Positions 26,507-38,224 of a stretch of 64,000 bases of DNA are shown one piece after another (position 1 is the stretch's first letter; each line of letters starts with the position of its first letter). The translations under genes and the position numbers were made by a program. The DNA comes from Arctopsyche grandis (lineage: Eukaryota > Arthropoda > Insecta > Trichoptera > Hydropsychidae), in NCBI RefSeq assembly GCF_051622035.1, contig NC_135360.1, positions 9,848,001 to 9,912,000 on the forward strand, read 5' to 3'. The notes beneath the pieces were generated by a model. That model saw only the letters and a program-made list of their open reading frames with translations, did no database searches and was not told the origin of the DNA.

Positions 26507-26905
26507 GGTCAGTATTTATATTAAATGGCTAGTATTTATTTTAAACGGCCAGTATCCATCGTTCAGTATGCAAGTGGTCAGTGTAAATAATAAAAAAGGT
26601 CAGTATTTAGACATCAATGGTCAGTATTAAATGTTAAATGGTAAGTATTATTTTGACGAATGGACAGTATTACTTTTTGATTTGTATCAACACAAGATTG
26701 TTACGATCTTGATAAACAATTCCATTCAACAGACATATGTTCTGGCGAATGTACGTCAGATTTGTATACTGTCCATTTGTTATTTATACTGACATTTCAT
26801 ATTATAATGCTGACTATTTTGTAATAAAATACTGGCCAATAGTTGATTTATATACTTACCGAAATTGATTAAAATACTGGCCATTTAATTTGTTGGCAAT
26901 ATTTA
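26507..26905. repeat. dispersed GGTCAGTATT units, inverted array
   Basis: Nine units in direct orientation (near 26,507, 26,527, 26,547, 26,562, 26,577, 26,598, 26,619, 26,639 and 26,661) match GG(T/C)CAGTATT. After a unique centre of about 100 bp come at least six in reverse orientation (near 26,766, 26,786, 26,808, 26,829, 26,853 and 26,875, ATACTGGCC-type). Spacing is roughly 20 bp and variable. It resembles the arms of a fold-back element or a short-motif array. No coding. Confidence 0.75.
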
Positions 26906-27212
26906 CTATTTCTAATGAAATTTTATACAAAAAAAATCATTTTTCTTATTCTAAGTCGTAAAATTGTGAGTCCAAACTTTACTATACTTTTCAACGTGCA
27001 TCTTATATTTCATGTCAGTAGTCTTTGCAGCAGGCAAACTCTAATACTCAATTTATATTGGTCAAAAAGCTTAGTTAAGAAGTTGAAACATTCGTGAGCT
27101 GAAAAATACACAATTCATATTGGTCAAAGCAATTTTGCCGACCAAAGGAGTCGTCACGTATTTTTCTCTATAATCAGTCATGAAATGACTTATTGACAGA
27201 ATTTGTCAATAG

Positions 27213-27255
27213 ATATGATGCTTCATCTTATTCGCTTTAAGATGAAGCATCATAT
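27213..27255. repeat. perfect 18-bp hairpin
   Basis: ATATGATGCTTCATCTTA (27,213-27,230), loop TTCGCTT, then its exact reverse complement (27,238-27,255). It sits immediately before the SINE at 27,256. Confidence 0.85.
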
Positions 27256-27712
27256 CAGCCAGCAGCGTGGCTCGGTCGTTAAGCTTCTGCTTAACACTGA
27301 GAGGCGCCGAGTTCGATCCCTTGAGCTGACCTCGATTGAAAAGAATTTTTCTGAGTATATCTGTAATGCTGCTGGTCAGACCAGGATTTGTGACTCCTGG
27401 TTGATCGTTTCCTATCAGAGTTTGCCAATTTTCTCTGATTTCATTGTTGAAACGATTCCCGATTAAAAATTGGCTAAAAATCCTTCCTACCCACTATGTG
27501 TCACCACTATTTGAGTATGATTAATGTAAATATTACAATAAAAATGTATGTACAATTCATAGATGTCTCGTTAATTGTCGAGTTTAAGTCAGTGTCTCGT
27601 AATTTAGCGACTTATATAATAAAAAATGCTGTATTGTTTGTAATTTGGCCAGGAAGGCGCATTGGGGTTTACCTGTAATGCCTTCCTGGTATGAAATAAA
27701 AAAAAAAATTGT
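27256..27712 (+). mobile_element. tRNA-derived SINE, full-length copy
   Basis: A tRNA-like head has A box TGGCTCGGTCGTTAAG (about 27,268) and B box AGTTCGATCC (27,310-27,319). The body contains ATCGTTTCCTATCAGAGTTT and TGCCAATT...TCTGATTTCATT, shared with copies at 5.7, 11.3 and 16.5 kb. The 3' part has a hairpin, CCAGGAAGGC (27,649-27,658) against GCCTTCCTGG (27,680-27,689), then an A-rich tail. It is short, has RNA polymerase III boxes and no ORF. The LINE partner is unknown. Confidence 0.75.
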
Positions 27713-28494
27713 TATCATTTTGTTAAGCCACCAATTATGACAAGCTCTTACAATATCTTTTGAAGGTTCATTTATATGTACACAGTCAAAGTTGAGATTA
27801 TATTATTATTTAATATTTTCCTGAACACATATAAATCTACATTTGTATTTTGATGACACATAAAGGTATTAATCAATATATACATATGTAGTATTTCTTG
27901 TGATGTTTTTTTTAATTTCATTGCTAAATAGAACTCATCAGAAAATCATAAGAGAAAATCTTGTTCAGTGTTTGAATTATTCAAGCTTAAAGAGCGTTCT
28001 CCATCATTGAGCAAATACATATAGTGATTGAATTATTTAATACATGTAATATATGTATGTATGAATTTATGTATGCTGTTGAATTTCCCTTTCTTATTTT
28101 TTCTAATGGGTCAAATTTTTTAAAATACATCACGTACAAAATCAACTGCCGACTGCCTTTAAGTGCAAATATTAACATCATTCATATAGGGGAGTTCATG
28201 CTTTTTTATCGCACATTCTTTATACTACAGATAAATCATCGCACATTGAATTTATGCCAACACATAATAATATTTACCATGCACGCCTCTCAAGTATGGA
28301 TGTGTGTTTGAATGATTAGTACATCTGATGCTTGCATCAAAGAATGTCGACAATTTGAATGAGGGTCAAGATAGAAATTCGTATGATAGTCGAGATGACC
28401 CAATAAGTATTTTAGAAACGTCCGCACACATAAAAAGATCAATTGTTAAAAAATCTTGGCGATTTATTAATCATCTTATTTTTACTTGTTGCAG

Positions 28495-28578
28495 ATTCGT
28501 CAAACGCGCACTCGAACGGCTCGCCGCTGATCTGAAGAAGCGGTTTGTTCAGTTTTAATTTTTTTTACTATACTTCAG
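28495..28578 (+). other. 5' UTR or small exon upstream of zinc-finger ORF
   Basis: A strong 3' splice site (TTTTTACTTGTTGCAG) ends at 28,494 and a second (TTTTTTACTATACTTCAG) at 28,578. The segment between is either 84 nt of 5' UTR when the first site is used, or contains a 48-nt exon ending before GTTTGTTC at 28,543. In the main ORF frame it has a stop at 28,528, so it is not an N-terminal coding extension unless a frame change is made by splicing. Confidence 0.5.
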
Positions 28579-30072
28579 ATGCATTTCAAAGAGACCGTCA
28601 CCATGGACATGGCAGAATCGTTCAGGCACACCGACGTGTCCAAGACGGACTTCTTCGAGCTGGTGACCTCGCCGGAGCTCACCGACGCCCAGTTCAAACA
28701 GCAGATGAGATCCGTGAACGTCTTCTTGGAGTCGGCTGGAGGTGGCAATCCACTATTGTCAGGAGAACCGAGAAACGTGCCTCAAACCCCAACTACGACA
28801 CCCCAAACGAGCAATCCTCCTCTGCAGAGCTTTGACTCCATATGGAACGCCGACAGGGAGAGGGATAGGCTAGAAACGGCCATCCTAGAAGATCTCAACA
28901 AGTTCTATTGGAGTCAGGAGCAAGAGCAGGAACTTGAAGGATCGCCCAATGCTGAGGTTGTAGTAAAAACAGAAGGCGATAATACAGATGGTCAAATTTA
29001 CACTTTGACCGTTTTAGATGGTGAAACTGCAGCTGCTTCATGGGAGCGCAATAAGCAACCTCCAACCTTACCGAGTCCTGGTGTTGCAAACGACACGACT
29101 GATCTCCAACACTCCTCCTTAGACTTAGAATCAATACTTAACATAATGCCCGGACAGATTAACGGATTCAGTGATAACTTCCTACCCAACGCTCTGATCA
29201 AAGAGGAGCCGTTTAACTTTGAAGACAGTGGATTCGCGGACCACAAAGACGTTCTGGACAATAACAATGATTGGAAGTTGGCCGATCAGAACGGTGGTGG
29301 TGGTGAATCTTTGTTGAGGAGCGCCCTTCAAGGCCGAGGCACCAGATACATCCCTAGATCGTCCCCTCCAGCTCCACCCCCTCCTACCAACCAAGCTCAG
29401 GATCGCTTAGTAATGGCCTTAGATGGCGACAGTGGAGTCAACATCGTCTTATTTGAGAATCCTCCTTCTATAATACCTGATAATGAAAACCCTCCGTCGA
29501 ATCAAATAGTAGACGATATCCTCTTATCCCAGCTAGACACGTCTTACCCAGAAGATTACGAAAAATTCAATAGAATCGCAGACGAAGTGGTAGAATCCGT
29601 CCAGCAGTTCTGCAACAACGACGTCAACGGCAGAGCCGTGTATAGTATTCAACAATTAAGCAGCACGGGAATCGTGACAATGCTGCCCAATCAAGAATCC
29701 CAACACTTGCAAATGGTAACATCTCCAGCAGTGTCGAGCACCAAGACGGTAGCTAAAAAGTACAAGCGATCTCAGAACAAAAGTCAAACTTTAGCGACCC
29801 AAAACCAAGGTTCGCACGCTGCCACGTCAACGTCGAACGGAATCCGCAAGGAGCGATCCTTACACTACTGTTCCATCTGCACGAAAGGATTCAAAGACAA
29901 GTACTCTGTGAATGTTCACATCAGGACGCACACGGGTGAAAAACCGTTTGCCTGTTCGCTTTGCGGGAAAAGCTTCAGGCAGAAAGCTCATCTGGCGAAG
30001 CACTATCAGACCCACATAGCCCAGAAGAACGCGGCAGCTGCCGGCGCCGTCAAAGCAGGTAAACAAAGATAG
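28579..30072 (+). CDS. two-finger C2H2 zinc-finger transcription factor (family not identified)
   Basis: 497 residues, single open exon, presumably a nuclear DNA-binding regulator. Two adjacent C-terminal C2H2 fingers have Cys at about 431/434 with His 447/451, and Cys 459/462 with His 475/479. Both are C-X2-C-X12-H-X3-H joined by a perfect TGEKPF linker. Predicted contact residues (-1,+3,+6) are D,S,V and Q,H,K. The rest is disordered: acidic N-half, a PPAPPPP run near 275, and two psi-K-x-E SUMO-type sites (VKTE, IKEE). The first ATG is directly at a splice-acceptor boundary (TATACTTCAG|ATG). The next in-frame ATG, codon 9 at 28,603, has a much better context (GTCACCATGG), so translation may start there. 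GC content is clearly above the surroundings. I cannot name the orthologue; it is not one of the long multi-finger factors. 5' exons are presumably upstream. Confidence 0.93.
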   Translation: MHFKETVTMDMAESFRHTDVSKTDFFELVTSPELTDAQFKQQMRSVNVFLESAGGGNPLLSGEPRNVPQTPTTTPQTSNPPLQSFDSIWNADRERDRLETAILEDLNKFYWSQEQEQELEGSPNAEVVVKTEGDNTDGQIYTLTVLDGETAAASWERNKQPPTLPSPGVANDTTDLQHSSLDLESILNIMPGQINGFSDNFLPNALIKEEPFNFEDSGFADHKDVLDNNNDWKLADQNGGGGESLLRSALQGRGTRYIPRSSPPAPPPPTNQAQDRLVMALDGDSGVNIVLFENPPSIIPDNENPPSNQIVDDILLSQLDTSYPEDYEKFNRIADEVVESVQQFCNNDVNGRAVYSIQQLSSTGIVTMLPNQESQHLQMVTSPAVSSTKTVAKKYKRSQNKSQTLATQNQGSHAATSTSNGIRKERSLHYCSICTKGFKDKYSVNVHIRTHTGEKPFACSLCGKSFRQKAHLAKHYQTHIAQKNAAAAGAVKAGKQR

Positions 30073-31100
30073 CCACCTTTGCGAAACGAAGATGACATAA
30101 TCCAATTATAGATAGGTTCGATCAGATCGCGTAGTACTTACTAACGGTAGAATGTAAATTTTATCGACAAAAAAAGTTTCGAGACAATGTTTTACGTAAA
30201 GTATTATACTCGTAAGTACATATATGTATATGTAGATTGTTGCACTCAAAGTGTACAGCGTTGTGTTTAAGTAATAATGTATAATAATTATAATATTCTA
30301 GGTTTTTTTAAAACACTGCCAGACTAGACGTATATGATACGGAAGAGCATTTTTCTTCGGGTTGATCGTTTTAGACCGTAGTCTTAACTAGTCTTGATCG
30401 GAAACCTAGAAGGATCTTGCTCATAAAGACGACCAGGATAGCATTTCACCACGTTTTTTAAATTTAAATTATGCTCAAACGTATCACAATTTGATACTGT
30501 GATCGATTTTTCAACGATAGCAAGTATTAATTAGAATAAATCTACCATTATTTCTAGAAGAATTACTACGATGAGTCATCTATGACTTATCCACCTATAC
30601 ATAACTACCATTATACATGCTTTACTAATCAGTTTTTTCCTCAATTTCTCCTCACAGTATGAAAAACTTTACACACGATCTCTCTAGCATGATTGAGATT
30701 ACCTTTAATATTTTTTACAATCCGTTGTTTTACAAAAATATCCTAAATTTTAATTTAAACTTCAATTCTTTCCAATAGAGATTTATCACAATACCTTGAA
30801 TATTTTGGAATATAGTTTCTATTTTTTTATATAATAATAATGTATACTTACACCGTTCGCCATTCTTCTAGACATAATGGTAGATATATACAGAAAAATT
30901 CCAAATTTGAAATTATTCTCTAGTACAATTGTAAACGAACGAAATCAAAGGCTGAAATTATGATACAATGTGTAGTAATTTCGTGAAACTTTTTAACTAC
31001 TGCCAATTTAGAAATTAAACGCACAAAAACTTGCTCAAATGTACACAATGTGAAATGAATACTTTTTTATAATAATATATAAAATGTAATATTTATTTTT
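30073..31100 (+). other. 3' UTR region of zinc-finger gene
   Basis: AT-rich non-coding sequence after the TAG stop. The first AATAAA hexamer is at 30,535-30,540. Further AT-rich sequence to about 31,100 could extend the UTR. No other gene signal seen. Confidence 0.45.
30535..30540 (+). terminator. candidate poly(A) signal for zinc-finger gene
   Basis: First canonical AATAAA downstream of the stop codon, about 465 nt after it. Hexamer match only. Confidence 0.35.
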
Positions 31101-33789
31101 TCTAATATATTTAACGAGATGCATAGCAACGATCCAGTGCATTCCAGTGACAAAAAAAACTATCAATTTTAATATGTATTTTATATACTACGTTAGACTC
31201 GAGTGTTAGATATCTATATAGAACACAAAGTGATTTATATATTAGTTTAAGAAATGTCTGTCGAAGACACTGGAGATTGAAACGATCGGATTTTAAATTG
31301 AAGTGAATTATATTGTACATATATGTGTATATTCCGAGACTCAAATTAATATATTTATAAAAAATGATCGCAGTATAAAACATTGATGGATGCAATCGGG
31401 GCAAAGATATAAAATATATATGTATATATAAGAAATCGAATAGAAATTTTTATAGCTACGGGAACGGGTTCGAGCCGTTCGAAATGCATTTATTGCCTTG
31501 GTTCACTGATTTGTTTTTCGTTTCGACTTCTACATCTCTAATTCTAAAACAACAAAGTGCTATTCCGTGTGAAATGGGTGCTTTTTTCAACTGTAGCCGG
31601 TGCAAATTCGGTTCAATTACGGACGTGCACGATTTCTTCGTCAAATTTTGTCTCATAAATCACGGTGACCGCATTCGGCCACGAACCATCTTCTGCGACT
31701 CCGCAATATGCTATTTATTACTTCCCGAAGATTGCTCTAGATATGTTTATGGATCGCACTTCCCAACAGATAAGACTCTACAAGTCAATTAAGGTGTTTT
31801 AAAAGGCGGTTGAAGTGATGCGCTTCGGTGCGTTTTAAAAATGGCTGCCGCGCACTATGAATCAAATTAAATATGGATAAATGTGATTCAATCGTTTCTT
31901 CCGAATTTCGATGTGTGATTATAATATAACTGATATTCTTATACCTCGTGTATTCTTTAGAAGACATAATATGCATACAATTTGTTGCGAGATAAAAAAG
32001 CTTCATTACATTTATCAAATCAACGTTGACAAGTCTTTGTTCCTCTATGGGAATTTATCCTAACATGGATCAGTATATATAGTGATGCAGCATTCCAGAA
32101 TAACCCGTCTTATAAAATTGTAATAGGTTGTTCTTAGATTCATCAACATAACAAATGTACTTCAGTTTATACTAATTAAGAGAGTATATGTAGGTATAAA
32201 GCTCCGAATGTTTACGATCATAATCGATAGGTACGTAATCATTACTCATATCTTATCTTAATATATGTATAAACTCTTCGTAGGAATAATTTGAAATATC
32301 TATCCATGAGATGACCAATATTCTAAAATCGATCAACCGTATTTTCAAGTATCAAATCATCAACTATGAACCAACCTTATCACTACAAAGTTTATGAAAT
32401 ATTTATATATCTTCAAAGCACTTACATATGAATGCACATATGTATATACCACCACCATATTTCTGTCAAATTCATATCTATGTACATATAAACCGTTATA
32501 TTTAAAACGTGGCCAATTTTCAGTTCCAAACTATTTTATGTTTGACTTAATTCACAAATTGTTATCATTTATTTTAATTCAATATGTCCAGAATCTCGAA
32601 AACATTATATTTAATTTTTTACGAAATACTTCTCCAAATGAAGAAAAGTGGACTTATGTTACTTTCAAATATATCGGCTCTTGTATGTACTCTCTGTGCT
32701 TCTCTTAACCTAACGATCACGTTATATAATATAATAAAAAAAAAATAAAAAAATAAATAGAGCATTCATCCATGTTTATTTATACGTAAGCAGATAGGCT
32801 AGAGACTAATCGACAGAAGCACCCCCATCACGGTTTCAATCATGAAAGATCACGACCTTTAGACATGAAGAACGATTCAAAAGCAATGCTAAAAAAATTG
32901 ATCAATCCGAAATTTGACCTTTGAAATACCTACCCCAAATCAATCAGAACTTTGACAGTACATAAAATTCTAAACATTTCCATCGATGTTAAGTGTCCCA
33001 CAAGTACAAGCACGAGTACGAACGTAAAGACAGCTCATTCGGGAAAACCGCTCCGGTCTTCGGCCATAAAAAACGAGCAAAACCGGATTATCGTTTAGAT
33101 ATAATTAATTTGATATGACTTTCACTAATTTTTATCGATTGATTATCTACCCCGAACATGGCGACGATCGCTAATAACAATTGTGCAGTCCCAGTCAACA
33201 CATCTTGACCTCGAATTACCGTATGGGAGAAAAGCGAATAACGCAGTCACGCCCCGACCTGTAATTTTACTGTCAGACGCCATTAGGGTACACCACATCA
33301 TTACTTAAACGTGCGTTACGTCGGTTTTTTTTCTCTCTCTTTATTTCTATCTCCCTCACCGTCTATCTCCTGTTCGTTTTCGTCTTATTTTATTCACTTG
33401 CAATAGCGCGCTCGAAAAAATCACTTACTGTAATTATTGCTCGACACTTGCGAGGAGAAGTAGACGCGATATCGCCATTGCGCACGTCGTTTCATTAACA
33501 GTTGGGGAAATACTGCGAATTTATGGCATGATTCGCGATTCATGGTACGGATTGCATTTCAAAATTACTCATTCGTATACGTACTAGACTTGGGTGGCAA
33601 CATGTGTATTTCCTGTACAGAGTCAGTGCTCGCTTATCCGATGAGAAAACTCCGTGGAAAACTTGGATTTTTCCGCATTTTATTTTCAGTATTTATATTT
33701 TTTATGTAATGATATAATAGACAGTGAGAATTCGTATATGTAAGCGAGAGTTTGAATAGTTTCAATCAATTTTAAATGAAAACACAATA
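31101..33789. other. intergenic, no gene seen apart from MITE C
   Basis: Moderate-GC block at 32.95-33.6 kb without coding signal; a candidate regulatory region only by composition. A 102-codon ORF at 31.48 kb is not protein-like. Confidence 0.5.
32484..32683. mobile_element. MITE family C, copy 3 (internally shortened)
   Basis: About 200 bp. AACCGTTATATTTAAAACG left end, interior TTCACAAATTGTTATCATTT and CAGAATCTCGAAAAC, right end GTGGACTTATGTTACTTTC then TCGGCTC. Shorter than the other copies by loss of about 70 bp in the middle. Confidence 0.7.
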
Positions 33790-34410
33790 ATTTTCACTTG
33801 TATCATCTCATATTTATATCAATCATAGTTAGTCATCCTTTTGATAGAGTCTTACATAGATTAAACATTTAAAACATTCTACATTTTCAGTGTAAAAACT
33901 GTTTTTCCATCAACTTTCTTGTTGAATAAGCGAGATAAAAACATACAGTATAATTTTTAGAAGACGTTTCCTTTTTCATCTCGTTTAATTCATTTCTTTT
34001 TTACCATCTCATATTTATATCAATCGTAGTTAGTCATTCCTACGATAGAGTTTTATATAGATTGAAACTATACTCATTCATTAAAACGTATTTTAAATGG
34101 AAAAACTTTTTTTAAATCAATCTTCAATGAGTGAGATTTAAACATATAGTATATTTTTTAGAATATTTAAAGATGCTTCCTTTTTAACAGCATTCCTTTT
34201 TCATGTCATTTGATCGATTTATTTTTTATTATTTCATATTTATATCAATCATATGAAAACTCTATCCCTATGATAGAGTTTTACATTAATTGGAACTATG
34301 TATATTCATTCCACGTTTTAAATAGAAAAACTGTTTTTCAATCAACTTTCTTGTTCAATGAGTGGGATTTGAACATATGTATGTACAATATATTTTTTAG
34401 AATATTGATA
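33790..34410. repeat. three-copy tandem repeat, unit about 215 bp
   Basis: CATATTTATATCAATC recurs near 33,810, 34,010 and 34,228. Each is followed by GATAGAGT(T/C)TTACAT, GAAAAACTGTTTTTC-like, TCAACTTTCTTGTT and TGAGTG(A/G)GATTT blocks in the same order. Copies are diverged by substitutions and small indels; the third has an extra GAAAACTCTATCCC. Confidence 0.8.
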
Positions 34411-35038
34411 CATATTTATTTCCTTATTAACTTTTAAAAACATATAAATATTAACTTAAAACAAATTCATGAATTAATTCAACCCAAGACAAATTTCAAT
34501 AAATATCATAAAGTAGGGCATTTGGCAAGGAATTTCAATGAACAGACCTTGAAACTGATCATTATCACATGAAAATTTATTCTGAAATGTGTATAAAAAA
34601 CCAATATACTATTTTTTTAATTGCATGCAAACTTAAAGTAAAGTTTACAGCAATTGGCTGATATATAAGCAGTTGCCCATTCAGATTTTGAAAGCTAAAA
34701 TCAAGATTATCGATAATTAATTAACGAGAACACCAATGAGGGCATGCAAGGTTCTCATTGAGTATTTTATTATTAAACTTTTAAAATCATCACTGTCGAC
34801 TAATAAAGGTCAACTAAATGTATTGAATACTTTCATTGTTATTTTATGTGTTTCTGCAACTTCAATGCTTACTTCGCATTTGCATCGATTTACGTACAGG
34901 GTGTTTCGTTACAAACGCCCCCGTACACGATTCGACAATATAATAACGTTTTAATATCGGGTCTTGGAACCCAAACCTGATCATACAATAAACCTGCACG
35001 TTTACAAGACTACACAGCTAGAAATCGATCTCAACGCT

Positions 35039-35060
35039 TATGTATGTATGTATGTATGTA
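35039..35060. repeat. (TATG)n microsatellite
   Basis: About five TATG units. Confidence 0.8.
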
Positions 35061-38040
35061 TCTGTATCTAGTGTGGCTTTTGCTCTTCGATGATACATTT
35101 TACAAATGGTCGCACACAAAAGATACTCTCTCACGACAGCCAGAGGAAGAGTGTGCTGCAGCTGCAGATCAGCTCATAATCTCTCGCCCACTTGACGAAC
35201 ATTTCTCCTATAGCCGAGGTCCGTAATTGTGTTCGTCGGTCACGACTTGCTCCATTTTTGTACAATTTCTTTTAATTCGACCGTTTCTAGATGATCGCCG
35301 ATACACAACAACAGATCTGCACACACCCACCCACCCACACACCCATCTGTATTGAGATTTGCCGTTTGAGAGCCCACGAAATATCGCCTCGCCAGCTTTT
35401 CAAGTTCGGATACCATCTTCTCACTCGGGTTCGAACGACAGCGTAATCCGTTACGTGGTGCGGCAAAAAAACGGGCGAATTCCAAATGATAGCAATTTCG
35501 CAAAAGCATCGAACGCGTAAAGACTATTCCATCAGAAATTGAAGGCATATAATGTACCATTTCATTTCATGGCGATGAGTTTTTCAAATCGAACATTGAT
35601 ACTTATCAAATTGGCCTCGATTCCGCATACGATGCATTTTTCGGACGTTCGTCTTTGAAAATTCGTGAATGTTTTGACCTAATGAGAGGTGTAATGATTT
35701 CATTTGCCTCATTCAATTGATAATATCTGATTTATTGCAACATCAAATCAATTTTGATTGATTGAAAAGCCATTTAAAATTACATATCCGTATACTTTTT
35801 ATATACTGCACTTTATAAGTAATTGATGCGTTTTACTGATATTATTATGCTTAATAAATTTCAAAAAAAAAATTCACTTAATAAACTTTTAAATCCCGTT
35901 ATCTTACTCGCTTCATATATTCAATACCCATCCGATTTGTATTTCTTCTGAAATATTAGTCCCTGAGATCTTCAATAATATTGGATGGATTTGTCCTAAT
36001 GTTTTTTTTCTATCGAAACTCTATTCAAAGATTCATCGTGTATTCTAGTTTCTTTAATCAGAAATATAATATTGCAATTAAATCAATTCGATTCAATTTA
36101 TAAAGAAATATTCAAGAAAACTTCGATAAAAATTTTATATATACATATGTAATATATAAATATAAATTAAAATCGATTTAATTATAAATTATACAAAAAT
36201 AAACTTACAAGTCTATTTTTAATAACGGATAGTTTCATTATCATCATTTTGAGCCAATTATTTAATTGAAAGCCTTTCTAATCATCTTTCAATCTTGAGC
36301 AATCTACTATCTACTGTGTTCTACACATTTTCCTAAGTTTTCTTTCCTTCTTAATCCTCTTCGATACAATCAAGCACTCACTTTCTATATCCATCAATTT
36401 ATAAACACGTATTCCATTCATTTTTCAATGATGTCACTCCTTATAAACACTAAATCAATGAACGCATCAACTCACTGGACACATCTCACATAATTCATGT
36501 TAAAAAGCCATAGCTAATAAAATTCATAAGTAATTTGTCTTTATCCAAAAATATTCCGGTCGTGCAGATAAATCTGACTATACAGCTTAATAAATTGAAA
36601 CGATTCGGCTCACATTTGCCACATCCTGTATGCATACAAAAAGGACACAAAAGGAGAACCGCGATCTTATCCCCGTTCGAAAATCGAGCTTTCATTTGTA
36701 ACGAAAACGTATCGTGACGTACGCCATTATTATTATAGACGTCCTCGTTCTGCACACGAGCAATTATTCTTCCGCAGATATTAATCCTTGTTTTATTTAC
36801 TTTCATATATATATATATATATGCATGTATGTATATATACATACGCGTGCAAAGTGGACCGAGTCCATAAATCGACCCGGTGCTGCGATGCGAATTTTCA
36901 CATTTTATTACTATTTTAATGTGGATATTGTAAATCTTCGAGACCACGTATATAATCTATCCGATTATGATACGCCGTTCTTGTAAACTTTTACTTTAAT
37001 AAATTGATTCGCTCGCATTAAGCTCCTCGATGGGTTTAATTGTGTTGTTTCGCGGCGATCAGTTGAGGTTCCGCGATCGTAACGGCGACTCTCAACATTT
37101 ATCTTTTTTTATTGTTATTGTTATTATTGCTGCTTCTTTTATTCGTACTTATTTTATTTTCTACCCGTTCGTTTTGTTATATTTCGTTTAATTCAACAAC
37201 AATCGGTCGTTAGCCGGCCACCGAACGAGCTAAATTGCCCCCCCGCGTTAAAACTTTCCCGGCCACGACCGTGTAATGTCGGACGTTGCAAACTATTTAA
37301 CTTTTCTATATAGTAATTTCAGAGTCTTGAAAAAGTCCAATTGATTATATACGGCTGCTTGTCTGCACAGTTCGTAAGTACGAAGCGACTAATTTCGCGT
37401 ACCCTTGCGCTCCGTAATGGATATTTAGCTCGCCGTTCGGTTCTTCCCCGTTCCGCAATTTTCGCAATGTAAAAATTCATAATCACTTCATACAATACAC
37501 TCGAGTATGGCAAAGTTTCTAATCATTACGTGTTTAAAATCTGAGCGCCGGGCGTCGCCCGGTTCGATTTTCGAGATGGTCGAGTCGATAGTGGCGTTTG
37601 ACCTTTTCGATGAATTCTGGCCTTTTCGATTGATGATCTTTTATATGGTAATAATTCAATATCGATTGGATGTAAAATTCAATTTCATTCGAAATACATT
37701 TGCATTTAGATTTATGCCGTGACCTGAGAGATAGCTGTCAAAGTTTAACGGCCATTTTGTTTCAATCGTTTGGAACATCGAAGTCTTAACAATGCAAATA
37801 ATGGCTAATAATTTTATTTCGCACCATAAAATTTTCGCATTTAACAGCTTTTCAAATGCGTACTAAAATTTATATATACACACATATATTTACTATTATA
37901 CATACATACATACATACATCAAACGTCTTACCGAGACATCAAGTATACAATTCATTTTGAAACTTTCCAAATCTAACATTCAAATTTGACATAAACATAC
38001 CTATAAAACCTAGACCATAGCGATAACGCAAATACACTAA

Positions 38041-38224
38041 ATTGAAAGACACGGGCGCGTTCTTGGCCTTCAAATATGTAGGAGAAGCTTCTCAAAATGT
38101 CAAAACAAGGATTTCAGGCCTATATTCCATAACATAAGATATGCGTGCTAGCGTTTTTTTTTTACATATGGAAAACTATTTAAAAATTAACTCGTGCCAC
38201 GTGCCTCTCTGTGTGTCTGCTCCC
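38041..38224. mobile_element. MITE family B, degraded copy
   Basis: Right end CTCGTGCCACGTGCCTCTCT then GTGTGTCTGCTCCC matches the family terminus. Flanked by CTAA at 38,037 and TTAG at 38,225. The interior is shortened. Confidence 0.5.

Noticed and set aside
28895..29394. Minus-strand ORFs over the zinc-finger exon
   Set aside because: Antisense shadows of a well-supported coding exon.
31440..31480. GGTTCGAGCC near an inverted repeat, possible tRNA T-arm
   Set aside because: Only a short GAACGG/CCGTTC inverted repeat; no D- or anticodon arm.
35240..35560. 106-codon minus-strand ORF
   Set aside because: The moderate-GC block is open on both strands. The translation has no recognisable domain and includes a Gly/Trp/Val stretch from a (CACC)n-like run.
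36495..36947. 150-codon minus-strand ORF
   Set aside because: Low-complexity Tyr/Ile part from a TA repeat, no homology recognised, and an overlapping ORF on the other strand.
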